DNA of 64,000 nt from JAKJGA01 sp029554345 (GTDB taxonomy: Bacteria > Spirochaetota > UBA4802 > JAFGJZ01): positions 1 to 64,000 of the forward strand of contig DAOPBR010000004.1 of NCBI GenBank assembly GCA_035395685.1, read 5' to 3'. Within the stretch, counting starts at the first letter, position 1. The number at the start of each line of letters is the position of its first letter. The translations under genes and the position numbers were made by a program. The notes beneath the pieces are model-generated. The model was not told the origin of the DNA, made no database searches, and was given only the letters and a program-made list of their open reading frames with translations. Positions 1-7,682 of the stretch are shown piece by piece.

Positions 1-720
1 GTGAAACATATTTATGCAAAAAACAGCATGGACATCAAGAAGCTTGAAAGCATCTCCGTACATGTGTTTCTCGGTCTCATCATCGGAGCGCGTCTCGGAC
101 ATAGTCTTTTTTATGATTTTGCATATTATTCAAAACATATCGCGGAAATCTTTCTGCCGTTTTCCGTAACAGAATCAGGAATAAGTTTTACCGGATATCA
201 GGGGCTTTCGAGTCACGGCGGAGGAATCGGAATAATTGTCTCGCTTTTGATATGGAAACTTCGTTCGGCTGAAAACAAACTGTTTCCGGCATTGGACGCG
301 ATTGCTGTAGCGGCGCCTCTTACTGCTGCATGCATCAGGCTCGGCAATTTTATGAACTCGGAAATTATCGGCAAACCGACTGACGGAACATGGGGAGTTG
401 CTTTCGCGCGTGTAGATTATATACCGCGTCATCCCGGACAGCTTTATGAATCATTGTTTTATTTCTGTCTTTTCGGCATCATGCTTTTTTTATACAAAAA
501 GACGCGGATGTTTGCGGAGAATGGTAAGCTCTTCGGAATATTTCTCACAGCAGTGTTTATTTTCAGAATCATCATAGAAACGGTGAAAGAAAATCAGAGC
601 GCATTTGAATCATCTATGCCGCTAAACATGGGACAGATTCTCAGCATTCCTTTTATTATGGTTGGTCTTGTTCTGATATTCAGAGACAAGATCAAGTACT
701 TTGAATCGAAGAAGAAATAA
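1..720 (+). CDS. lgt: Prolipoprotein diacylglyceryl transferase, 5' end cut by window
   Basis: Transfers a diacylglyceryl group from phosphatidylglycerol to the lipobox cysteine of prolipoproteins in the inner membrane. Visible Lgt signatures are GARLGHSLFYD (about residues 29-39 of the visible part), SHGGG (71-75), RLGNFMNSE (113-121) and RHPGQLYE (143-150), followed by C-terminal membrane segments. The visible 239 residues are shorter than the family's usual 260-290 and the first membrane helix is missing, so the GTG at position 1 is very probably internal and the gene starts outside the window. The many lipoproteins in this window would be its substrates. It converges on the chemoreceptor gene with 16 bases between the stops. 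Confidence 0.93.
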   Translation: MKHIYAKNSMDIKKLESISVHVFLGLIIGARLGHSLFYDFAYYSKHIAEIFLPFSVTESGISFTGYQGLSSHGGGIGIIVSLLIWKLRSAENKLFPALDAIAVAAPLTAACIRLGNFMNSEIIGKPTDGTWGVAFARVDYIPRHPGQLYESLFYFCLFGIMLFLYKKTRMFAENGKLFGIFLTAVFIFRIIIETVKENQSAFESSMPLNMGQILSIPFIMVGLVLIFRDKIKYFESKKK

Positions 721-736
721 GGGGGAAGGTATGGAG

Positions 737-2305
737 TTATCCATTTTCCGCCACATTAAAAGTCTTTACGACTGACATCATTTCTTTAGAAAGCTTTGTC
801 AGGTTGTCAATTGATACTGACGCCTGTTCTGTCATTGCAGTGTTTGACTGCGACAGCGAATCAAGGTCATCAGTTGATTCACGTATTGATGCCACTCCAT
901 GATCCTGTTCTGCTGTAGATATGGCGATTTCGGATGTCATGCGCGCCATTTCCTCCATCATTCCGGCAATCTTTTTTAAGAGCTCGCCGTTGCGGTTTAC
1001 ATTGTTGCTTCCCGCGGTCACGCGCTCCGTCATCTCATTGATAAGTTGACCTATTTCTTTTGACGCGGCGCTTGTCCGGGTCGCGAGATTTCTCACTTCG
1101 CCTGCGACGACGGCGAAACCTCTGCCGTGTTCACCGGCACGCGCCGCTTCAACAGCCGCGTTGAGCGCTAAAAGATTTGTCTGAAAAGATATTTCATTTA
1201 TGAGTTCAAGTATCTCGGTGATCCGGTGATTAGATTCGTTGATTTCACTCATAACCTTAATTGTTTTTCCGGCATTGGAACTTCCTTCTGTAACGAGATT
1301 TTTGACCTCATTTGCATAGTTCGAAGATGCACGCGCTGATTCGGCGCTCTGTTTGATTGAAACAGAGCTTTCTTCTATTGCTGCGGCGATGTGCTGAACC
1401 GAAGCGCTTTGTTTAATGGAACCATCGCTGATTTCAGAATTGACCACTGCAAGATCTTCGATTGATGAAGATAAAGTCTTTGCGTACTTGTCAATCGAAC
1501 CGACTACATTTCTGAAATTTGAAATCGTATCGTTGATTGATCCAGTTAGTTCGCCGATTTCATCACTGCGTCCGGGATCGGTTTTAATGCTGAGATTTCC
1601 CTGAGCGATTTTGGATAGGGAAGTTTTGAGTATGTCGAGTCTTCTGGTAAGAAGTTTCCGCATGAGAAGCCAAACAAAAGAACAGAAAAAGATAACGCTT
1701 AAGACAGATACGGCAATTGTTTTTATGACAAATGTTCCGAAAAATCCCGACTCGCGTGAATTTAAAAAGGCCTTTGGAATGCCGACAAAATAGATTCCCG
1801 TTACCTTGCCGCTATTGTCTTTCAGAGGATCGTATGCAGTATAATAAGGTTCGCCGAGAATCATTGCTTCTCCGACAAACTTACGTCCATGCATTACAGG
1901 TTCATACGCCGCGCTGTCTTTGCCGAGTTTTGTTCCGACTGCGCGTGAGCCGTCAGGTTTTTTTATGTTGGTTATAAGCCGCTTGAAATCATCTCCGTCG
2001 AGAGCGAAAAGAGTTGCGGCAACTTCAAGGTCTTTTCCTATTTCATCAACCGGTTCGAAACATTCTTCAACCGGTTTACCATTTTCGTCGAGCAGTGTGT
2101 TTCCGAAAAGATTCAGCGTGCCGAAATATTCCTTTAAATATATTTTCATTGCATTGATGTCTCCGCTGAGTTTCGCATCGGCAGACATTCCGATAATTCC
2201 TTTTCGGTACTCTCCAAGAGAGTAGAATGATACGGCGGTAACAGAAATTAGTACTATAAAAATAGTCTGAAAAAGAAGTATTTTTGAAATTGAAAGAGAT
2301 TTCAT
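737..2305 (-). CDS. Methyl-accepting chemotaxis protein with periplasmic Cache domain
   Basis: Membrane chemoreceptor that signals to CheA/CheW. From the chosen start: membrane helix about 8-30, periplasmic domain about 35-190 with the Cache_3/Cache_2-type run ending in YYTAYDPLKD and GIYFVGIPK, second helix about 190-215, HAMP about 215-268, then the cytoplasmic coiled-coil signalling domain with the conserved tip around EISFQTNLLALNAAVEAARA. The ATG at 2305 is preferred over an in-frame ATG 57 bases upstream because GAGGTG lies 7 bases before it and the protein then starts directly at a signal anchor. No che genes are adjacent, so the ligand is unknown. The family assignment is certain; the sensory role is inferred. 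Confidence 0.93.
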   Translation of the reverse strand: MKSLSISKILLFQTIFIVLISVTAVSFYSLGEYRKGIIGMSADAKLSGDINAMKIYLKEYFGTLNLFGNTLLDENGKPVEECFEPVDEIGKDLEVAATLFALDGDDFKRLITNIKKPDGSRAVGTKLGKDSAAYEPVMHGRKFVGEAMILGEPYYTAYDPLKDNSGKVTGIYFVGIPKAFLNSRESGFFGTFVIKTIAVSVLSVIFFCSFVWLLMRKLLTRRLDILKTSLSKIAQGNLSIKTDPGRSDEIGELTGSINDTISNFRNVVGSIDKYAKTLSSSIEDLAVVNSEISDGSIKQSASVQHIAAAIEESSVSIKQSAESARASSNYANEVKNLVTEGSSNAGKTIKVMSEINESNHRITEILELINEISFQTNLLALNAAVEAARAGEHGRGFAVVAGEVRNLATRTSAASKEIGQLINEMTERVTAGSNNVNRNGELLKKIAGMMEEMARMTSEIAISTAEQDHGVASIRESTDDLDSLSQSNTAMTEQASVSIDNLTKLSKEMMSVVKTFNVAENG

Positions 2306-2390
2306 TAGAGACACCTCAGTAGAAGCAATGAAACAATAATGACAACATGGTGATGGTATCATGAGAGGGTGAATTAATCAAGATAAAAGG

Positions 2391-2745
2391 TATGCCCTAA
2401 AGCCAGGCGGGCTCGAAAGGCTTCGATACTTCCGAGTGTCGGAATACAATCAAAGGCTTCGCCTTTGTAATTCTGGTTTCGCATGGATCATGCGATAATA
2501 TTCAAAGGGACGAGGGGCTCGTCCTCGGCGATTTTGACATCCTGTCATCGCCTCGCTCGTGCTCATCGTGAGCACACGGCCGCTCATCATCCTGTGCGCC
2601 AGGATGGCGCGAATCCAACGCGGACAGGAAGTCCATAAGCGTTGGACAGAGAGATCCCATTCCCGGCTTTTGTCGCGACAGAACTATCGCGCATTTCTTC
2701 GAAATGACAGCGATAGTCTGCGCGAATAAAGTATTCGGCTTCGCC
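2391..2745. repeat. Hairpin-rich intergenic repeat island
   Basis: Within the 750-base gene-free stretch between the chemoreceptor and the CsgG-like gene, this part is GC-richer than its surroundings and packed with inverted repeats: CAAAGGC-TTC-GCCTTTG, CGCATG-GAT-CATGCG, GTGCTCA-TCG-TGAGCAC, CATCCTG/CAGGATG, CCAACGC/GCGTTGG, ACTATCGC/GCGATAGT enclosing CATTTC-TTC-GAAATG, and ATTCGGC-TTC-GCCGAAT. No ORF covers it. The TTC-loop ATTCGGC hairpin occurs again near 58460. It looks like accumulated small palindromic intergenic repeats and matches no RNA gene I know. Confidence 0.6.
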
Positions 2746-2807
2746 GAATGTTTTAGTTTTTTTGATATAATTCTCTTTTTGCTGAAGCAGTAAAATTTAT
2801 GAAAAAA

Positions 2808-2856
2808 TTCTCTTTCCCGGTCTCTCCTTTAATAAAGGAGAGACCGGGAAAGAGAA
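2808..2856. repeat. Perfect 24-bp inverted repeat
   Basis: Two perfectly complementary 24-base arms (2808-2831 and 2833-2856) around a single central base, with core GGTCTCTCC/GGAGAGACC. It is far longer than the intrinsic terminators elsewhere in the window and has no T-run of terminator type. A second hairpin, CCCCTCTTT/AAAGAGGGG, follows at 2883-2905. Probably a REP-like or miniature palindromic element. Confidence 0.7.
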
Positions 2857-2882
2857 ATAATCTATTGATTCAGTTGTGTAAG

Positions 2883-2905
2883 CCCCTCTTTATTTCAAAG
2901 AGGGG
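2883..2905. repeat. 9-bp hairpin, CCCCTCTTT/AAAGAGGGG
   Basis: Perfect 9-base arms with a 5-base loop, 26 bases after the 24-bp palindrome. It is followed by TTTGTGG rather than a true T-run, so it is more likely part of the palindromic repeat island than a terminator. Confidence 0.5.
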
Positions 2906-3000
2906 TTTGTGGTGATTAATCTTCATTCTCCAATTGATAATTTAAAGAATTTAAACGGTAATTTGAGATGGCTAAATATTTAATACTAATCAATAAATAT

Positions 3001-3030
3001 TTGACTTGAATCTGATTAATCGTTTACAAT
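3001..3030 (+). promoter_or_regulatory. Sigma-70-type promoter for the CsgG-like gene
   Basis: TTGACT (3001-3006), 18-base spacer, TACAAT (3025-3030). This differs from consensus by one base in each hexamer and lies 26 bases before the ATG at 3056, which carries its own AGGAG ribosome site. Confidence 0.6.
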
Positions 3031-3055
3031 CCGTTTGATAAGGAGAAATTTCATT

Positions 3056-3730
3056 ATGCTAAAAATTCTACGTTTTACTGCAGTATTGTCGGTAATGCTT
3101 TTTTTGTTTTCTGCTTCGGTTATAGGCGCTCCGAGTATTGATGATACGATAAAGACTGACATAGTGGTTGTGTTTAATCCCAAGATTAAAAGTATGCAGC
3201 ATACCGCTGTGGCTCTTCTTCCTTTCATTTATAATAAAGCCGACGGCACAGAAGTTTCATTTCAGAAAACTGTAACCGAAAATTACCGCGGTGCATTTGA
3301 AACATATTTTATTAAAACAGGTTTTGATATCATTGACCGTGACCAGATTGACAAAATACTGAACGAGCAGCAGTTTGCGATGACCGGGATATCCAAAGAT
3401 GATCAGAAAAGGCTCGGTAAACTTCTCAATGCGGACAGCCTCGTGATTGCCCAGCTGAATAATTATGACATGGTTCCTGTTTCAGGAACTGAAACTGTTT
3501 CGAAAGGGCTTCTTTCTCCATCCGGTGACAGAAAATATAATGGATACATTGCCCTGACTCTTAAAGCAATACATGTTGAAACTGGAGTTCTTATCTGGAA
3601 GATGAATTTATCCGCAACAATAACCGATATGCCGGGAAACAATTACAGCGCGTATTATGATCGTGCGCTCAAGCGTATTTGCGGTGAAGCGGTAGACATG
3701 TTTATTCGCGAATATGGAAAATTAAAGTAA
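3056..3730 (+). CDS. CsgG/LpoB-like secreted protein
   Basis: A 225-residue exported protein with an N-terminal signal peptide cleaved near SASVIGA; no lipobox cysteine is seen. The mature part has the CsgG-fold pattern: an early strand followed by VALLPF, then FDIIDRDQIDKIL, a G-rich helix region, KRLGKLLNADSLVIAQL, and a final strand pair around IHVETGVLIWK. The ATG at 3056 is chosen over an ATG 21 bases upstream because AAGGAG lies 9 bases before it. Family members form or assist envelope export structures. Two lipoproteins on the opposite strand share the same general layout, so it may belong with them. The exact role is unknown. Confidence 0.7.
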   Translation: MLKILRFTAVLSVMLFLFSASVIGAPSIDDTIKTDIVVVFNPKIKSMQHTAVALLPFIYNKADGTEVSFQKTVTENYRGAFETYFIKTGFDIIDRDQIDKILNEQQFAMTGISKDDQKRLGKLLNADSLVIAQLNNYDMVPVSGTETVSKGLLSPSGDRKYNGYIALTLKAIHVETGVLIWKMNLSATITDMPGNNYSAYYDRALKRICGEAVDMFIREYGKLK

Positions 3731-3747
3731 GGAAAGTAAGAGACTGA

Positions 3748-3851
3748 GGCTGATAGTTTTCAGAAGTATCTGAGAAATTATAAACTTAAAAATATGGAAC
3801 TCCTGTGAAGATTATCGACGGAATTTTAAAGTGCCGGCATGATGTTCATTG
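3748..3851 (+). pseudogene. Decayed fragment of a DUF4846 gene
   Basis: This 104-base stretch aligns with 6925-7029 inside the intact DUF4846 gene at roughly three quarters identity by eye. Both begin GGCTGATAGTTTTCAG and share TCGACGGA and GATGTTCATTG. Translated, it starts ADSFQKYLRNYKLKN, against ADSFQNFLRSFPLKK in the intact protein. It then meets a TGA stop and, after a frame change, continues IIDGILKCRHDVHW. Nothing homologous is recognisable before or after, so only an internal piece remains. Confidence 0.75.
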
Positions 3852-3939
3852 GTTTTGACTGTTATATTTATTGAGAAAAAGCATCGTATATGGATATTGT
3901 ATTTAATTAATACCCATATACGTTTTGCGTAATGTGAAT

Positions 3940-4560
3940 TTATTTAAGAGTTTTGGTATTTTTGCCAATATCTTTTACGATATACTCTGAAAATATTTGA
4001 AAAGCTTCTTCCGGACTATAAATTCCACCGATAGCAAACCCGTCTTTTACCCATTGCGGATTATATTTGGCATGAGCGATTTCATTTCCTGAAGGAAATT
4101 CAAATAGCTGAGCTATTGTTGAACATTGATATAAATCGGCTGTAGTATCAGTATCAATCTCAAGAAAAAGAGGAACCCATATTACGTATAGATAGTCAAC
4201 TTTGAGTTTTGATGCGATTTCGCGTAATGAAGCAACATCCGTCTTGGAATAATTTTCATTGATCTCTGATGATATTACCATTCCGTATGGACCTTTAATT
4301 TTCTGCGGATAATCCGGGATAAGCTTCATTGTTTCAGTCTGTTTGACAACATTGAAAGTAGAAGACTTTATTAATTCAGTTTCAATGGCTGATACAAACA
4401 ATAAGCTTATATCTTTGTATTTGGGTTCGGCGCATATAACGGCGATTCTGCTGTTTGGTTTTACATCTTTTTTTAAAAATACATGATCTACTACGCAGCT
4501 TGTTGTTAAGAAAAGCAGAGAGCAAAAAAAGATCTTCAGCATTAAACTAATTTTTTTCAT
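3940..4560 (-). CDS. Lipoprotein, CsgG/TolB-N-like layout
   Basis: A 206-residue lipoprotein with lipobox LTTSC near residue 22. The mature part has a strand (SRIAVICAE), a helix, then FNVVKQTETMKLIPDYP and a second strand LKVDYLYVIWVP, which resembles the layout of the adjacent lipoprotein and of CsgG-like proteins. A GGAG lies 8 bases before the ATG. It is 21 bases downstream of its neighbour and probably in the same transcript. No specific family name can be given; a surface or periplasmic role is inferred from the lipobox. Confidence 0.6.
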   Translation of the reverse strand: MKKISLMLKIFFCSLLFLTTSCVVDHVFLKKDVKPNSRIAVICAEPKYKDISLLFVSAIETELIKSSTFNVVKQTETMKLIPDYPQKIKGPYGMVISSEINENYSKTDVASLREIASKLKVDYLYVIWVPLFLEIDTDTTADLYQCSTIAQLFEFPSGNEIAHAKYNPQWVKDGFAIGGIYSPEEAFQIFSEYIVKDIGKNTKTLK

Positions 4561-4581
4561 TTATTATCTCCAATAGTTTTA

Positions 4582-5217
4582 TTACCTAAAATATTTATCT
4601 ATATCCGCAGTTGTTCCTTCGACAGCAGATAAAAGAATTTTTTCTACATATGCTTCATCGGGCTGACCTGTTATTGAAAGAGTCGCATTTCCAATATAGG
4701 CATCCGAAGAAAACCCGATAATTCTTTTAGTTCTAGTTTCATACATCCGGGTATAAATCGGAATATAAGACCGATAACCCCACTTATTGCTGACAGTATA
4801 TAAAGATCCGGCCCATACAACCAGCAAATAATCTGATTTCATTTTTTCACTTAGTTCTTCTATTTTTTGCATGCTTGTTTCTGAAAGATATTCTGTTCTA
4901 TGTATGGCAGGATCGCTGGCAATTTCAAAGTCAATAACATTATGATTCAAAGGGTATTTGTTGATCTTTCTGGATATTTCTGATTGCGAAATCAGAATAA
5001 AACGACCGTTTGAAAGTAATTGCTCTGAGAATTTTGTTGCAAGTAAAATATCAACATCATTGTTGGTTCCTGCAAAAACTACAATTTTTTGATTTGGCTT
5101 GAACTTGAAATTTTCATCAAGCGCTTTGTATTTTACCAAGCTTGATTCTGAAGTTTGACAACCGGTAAAAATTGTAAACAGAACAATTGATGATAAGACA
5201 CATTTGAAGCATTTCAT
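4582..5217 (-). CDS. Lipoprotein, paralogue-like to the next gene
   Basis: A 211-residue lipoprotein with lipobox FTGC. The mature protein has KIVVFAGT, a helix LATKFSEQLL, FILISQSEISRKINKYP, and MKSDYLLVVWAG, matching the order of elements in the lipoprotein downstream. The start at 5217 is chosen over an ATG 24 bases upstream because AAGGAG lies 10 bases before it and the signal peptide then starts at residue 1. The upstream start would overlap the FGE-like gene. It follows that gene in the same orientation, so co-expression is likely. Function unknown. Confidence 0.6.
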   Translation of the reverse strand: MKCFKCVLSSIVLFTIFTGCQTSESSLVKYKALDENFKFKPNQKIVVFAGTNNDVDILLATKFSEQLLSNGRFILISQSEISRKINKYPLNHNVIDFEIASDPAIHRTEYLSETSMQKIEELSEKMKSDYLLVVWAGSLYTVSNKWGYRSYIPIYTRMYETRTKRIIGFSSDAYIGNATLSITGQPDEAYVEKILLSAVEGTTADIDKYFR

Positions 5218-5233
5218 ATATATTTTCTCCTTA

Positions 5234-5989
5234 TTAGTCATTCATTGTTATTCTAAATCCAATGTTGTTCTTTAGAGTCCTGTCCTTGAAATCATATCTT
5301 AAACCTACCTGAAGATAATATAACGCACTGTCAAAACTTCCGCCGCATGCTATTCTATATCCGCCTGAAGATAAACTTTCATCAAATGTCCATTCCCATA
5401 CATTTCCGCTCATGTCAAACAATCCCGACGAATTGCTTTTTTTTGATCCAACTACTTGTGAAGTTTTGTTCGAGTTGTTGATAAACCATGCAAAATCTTC
5501 AATATTAAAAGTTTTATTGTCAGCATCATAAACAATACTTGGACAATTTCCGGGAAGTAGAAATCCTGAATGCCGGTCTTTAGTTGCCGTGTTTGCTTTA
5601 TTGACTTTTCGTGCTGCATATTCCCACTCTTTTGCTGAAGGCAAACGAACACCTTTTGCTTCAGTCTTTTGAAAAGGATATGTGGTATCATAGGTTATTC
5701 CGTCAGCGACAACTGATTGTAGCGATGACTTTATCGGGCTTTTAAATGATTTGTCATGATAATAAACAAAATCTAACTTGAGATTATTTCCGCTCGTTTT
5801 ATTGATATATTCTGTGCAGGCATTGCACCAAACAATAATGTCCTGCCATGTTAAATTAGTAACCGGTTGAAGTTCGCTTCCTGAGTCATTACTTCCCTTA
5901 TTTCCAGAACAAGAAAAAGAATAACCGTTTGATTTAGCCCATCTAAATACAGCAACCCATGTTTTATAAGTGATTTCTGTAGTTCCCAT
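5234..5989 (-). CDS. FGE-sulfatase-fold domain protein, C-terminal part of a split gene
   Basis: The formylglycine-generating-enzyme fold (SUMF1/EgtB/PvdO family) is clear: PVTNLTWQDIIVWCNA, RLPSAKEWEYAAR, GLFDMSGNVWEWTFD, CGGSF and a final NIGFRITM. The paired cysteines that FGE enzymes carry after the GGSF/W motif are absent, so oxidase activity is unlikely and a structural or ligand-binding role fits better. The frame stays open upstream of this ATG: it reads FDTVFISKGRFRSG and then DDREELCSHNFW, the usual N-terminal part of the fold. The real protein therefore starts further upstream and is joined to the gene at 6088-6444 by a one-base frame change. Confidence 0.75.
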   Translation of the reverse strand: MGTTEITYKTWVAVFRWAKSNGYSFSCSGNKGSNDSGSELQPVTNLTWQDIIVWCNACTEYINKTSGNNLKLDFVYYHDKSFKSPIKSSLQSVVADGITYDTTYPFQKTEAKGVRLPSAKEWEYAARKVNKANTATKDRHSGFLLPGNCPSIVYDADNKTFNIEDFAWFINNSNKTSQVVGSKKSNSSGLFDMSGNVWEWTFDESLSSGGYRIACGGSFDSALYYLQVGLRYDFKDRTLKNNIGFRITMND

Positions 5990-6087
5990 CCAGAAATTAT
6001 GACTGCATAATTCTTCTCTATCATCATTTAATCCGGATCTGAAACGGCCTTTAGAAATAAAAACTGTGTCGAAAGAAATGTTGCCTA

Positions 6088-6444
6088 TCAGAATTTTTTT
6101 ATGTTTTTATTTTCATTTTTTGCATCTGAGTTTATGGTGCCCGCTTTTTGATAAACGGATAACCCGACTATTGAATTATTTTTTAGTTCTTTTGAAATCT
6201 TGCATTTAACAATGGTCATCATCGGAAACTCAACCGTTAGCGGTAAATACTGACCGTTAACATATATATATAGTTGATCTCCAATTTTTACTTTGTCTGC
6301 AAAACTTGAATTGTTCATAACTACTACAATGCAATCGTGACGTACTTCGCGGATTTTACCTATAGCATCTGCGTTATCTGAAGATTTTAGTAATATATTA
6401 TGACTGATAATACAGAATAATATCAGTAAAAATTTTTTTACCAA
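6088..6444 (-). CDS. Secreted N-terminal part of the split FGE-fold gene
   Basis: Encodes a signal peptide and about 95 residues including IGKIREVRHDCIVVVMN and a strand-rich part ending KNENKNIKKF. It starts at TTG 6444, with AAGGAA a few bases upstream. It terminates immediately after an A7 run. One extra A (or a -1 slip) would carry translation straight into the FGE-fold frame, giving one exported protein of about 400 residues. Read alone, the 118-residue product is an exported strand-rich domain of unknown function. The TTG start is less certain than the reading frame. Confidence 0.55.
   Translation of the reverse strand: MVKKFLLILFCIISHNILLKSSDNADAIGKIREVRHDCIVVVMNNSSFADKVKIGDQLYIYVNGQYLPLTVEFPMMTIVKCKISKELKNNSIVGLSVYQKAGTINSDAKNENKNIKKF
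6094..6100 (-). other. A7 heptamer at the frame junction
   Basis: On the minus strand the heptamer is A AAA AAA in exactly the phase of a -1 slippery site relative to the upstream frame. The upstream frame stops two codons later, while the -1 frame continues into the FGE fold. It could be a programmed frameshift, a phase-variable homopolymer, or a sequencing or assembly indel. Confidence 0.6.
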
Positions 6445-6763
6445 ATTATGTTCCTTTTTTTATAAAAAGGATGAAGTGTTATTGAAATCGTCAAGACAAA
6501 TTTGATGAAAGAAGGAGTATAATCAAATATAATTCAAATGAGATAAGAATGGATTTAATAGATAATACGGATTGTGAAGTTTTTTTGATCAGGTTATGTT
6601 TATGAAAAGGAATGGTTTGTCTGAAATATTCTTGCTTAAGATTGAAGAAGATTGAAAAATTAAATTGTATTTTTACGGATACAAGTAAAAGAATTTGATT
6701 TAGATATATTAAAGTTCAATGAAGACATAATATAAAATTATTTATTTGAGGTATAAGAAAGGA
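6445..6763. other. AT-rich divergent intergenic region
   Basis: A 319-base stretch between two divergently transcribed genes. It must hold both promoters but no convincing -35/-10 pair stands out. Only short ORFs of under 20 codons are present (for example from ATG 6549), without database-recognisable features. No repeat or RNA gene is seen. Confidence 0.4.
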
Positions 6764-7609
6764 ATGAAATTTAAAAAAATATTTACATTCATGATGCTAC
6801 TTCTTCTATCTTCCTGTTCACTCACAGGGCAGACCGATAAGTCAGGTTTTTCTATCAATAAAACCGCGATGAATATTCACGATAGATTTGTCATACCTTC
6901 TTCATACAAACGAATAGAATATCCGGCTGATAGTTTTCAGAATTTTCTGAGAAGTTTTCCGCTCAAAAAATATGGTACCCCGGTTAAGATTTTCGACGGA
7001 AGTTTGAAGTACCGGCAGGATGTTCATTGTTCAGTACTTGATATAGATACGGGCAAAAAAGATCTTCAGCAGTGCGCGGACGCTGTTATGCGGCTGAGAG
7101 CCGAATATCTTTACAAAACCGGTCAATATGAAAAGATTCATTTTAACTTTTCAAACGGTTTTCGTGCGGATTATCACAAATGGAAATTGGGCTACAGAAT
7201 TAAAAATAGGTCAAACCGGATAGCATGGGTCAGATTAGCAGAACCCGATAATTCAAGAAAAACTTTTCGGGAATATCTCGATGTTGTTTTCATGTATGCA
7301 GGATCAGCGTCTCTCGAACGTGAACTGAAGAAAGTGCCGATTGGCGAAGTTTCGCCCGGGGATGTTCTCATTCAGGGCGGAAGTCCCGGTCATGCACTTA
7401 TCGTAATGGATGCCGCCGAAGATATTAAAACCGGAAAAAGAATATTTATTCTCGCTCAGAGCTACATGCCCGCGCAGGATATTCATATTGTTATCAATCC
7501 CGAGAATGATGATATTTCTCCATGGTATGAGGCGGATCCTTCCGCTAAACAGATTATCACGCCTGAGTGGAATTTTACAATTGATAACCTCATGCGCTTC
7601 AAAGATTGA
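6764..7609 (+). CDS. DUF4846 lipoprotein
   Basis: A 281-residue lipoprotein with lipobox LLSSC. The DUF4846 pattern is seen in QDVHCSVLDIDTGKKDLQQCADAVMRLRAEYLY, HFNFSNGFRADYHKWKLGYR, and the C-terminal GEVSPGDVLIQGGSPGHALIVMD with FILAQSYMPAQDIHIV. The ATG at 6764 is preferred to the TTG at 6746 because it begins the signal peptide directly. The C-terminal GHALIV and QSY elements resemble a cysteine-protease or CHAP-like fold, but no catalytic activity is established for the family. A decayed internal copy lies at 3748-3851. Confidence 0.75.
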   Translation: MKFKKIFTFMMLLLLSSCSLTGQTDKSGFSINKTAMNIHDRFVIPSSYKRIEYPADSFQNFLRSFPLKKYGTPVKIFDGSLKYRQDVHCSVLDIDTGKKDLQQCADAVMRLRAEYLYKTGQYEKIHFNFSNGFRADYHKWKLGYRIKNRSNRIAWVRLAEPDNSRKTFREYLDVVFMYAGSASLERELKKVPIGEVSPGDVLIQGGSPGHALIVMDAAEDIKTGKRIFILAQSYMPAQDIHIVINPENDDISPWYEADPSAKQIITPEWNFTIDNLMRFKD

Positions 7610-7682
7610 TAATATTTTATTGACACTATCCGGCATGATTTAACTATTTAAAAAAATAACGGATAATTCCCGCGAGGTAATA

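Noticed and set aside
2391..2745. Structured RNA such as tmRNA, RNase P or SRP RNA
   Set aside because: Many hairpins but none of the conserved cores of those RNAs; more like collected palindromic repeats.
5234..6100. Sulfatase-activating FGE for the LtaS-like protein at 24672
   Set aside because: FGE cysteines are missing, and LtaS-type enzymes use Thr, not formylglycine.
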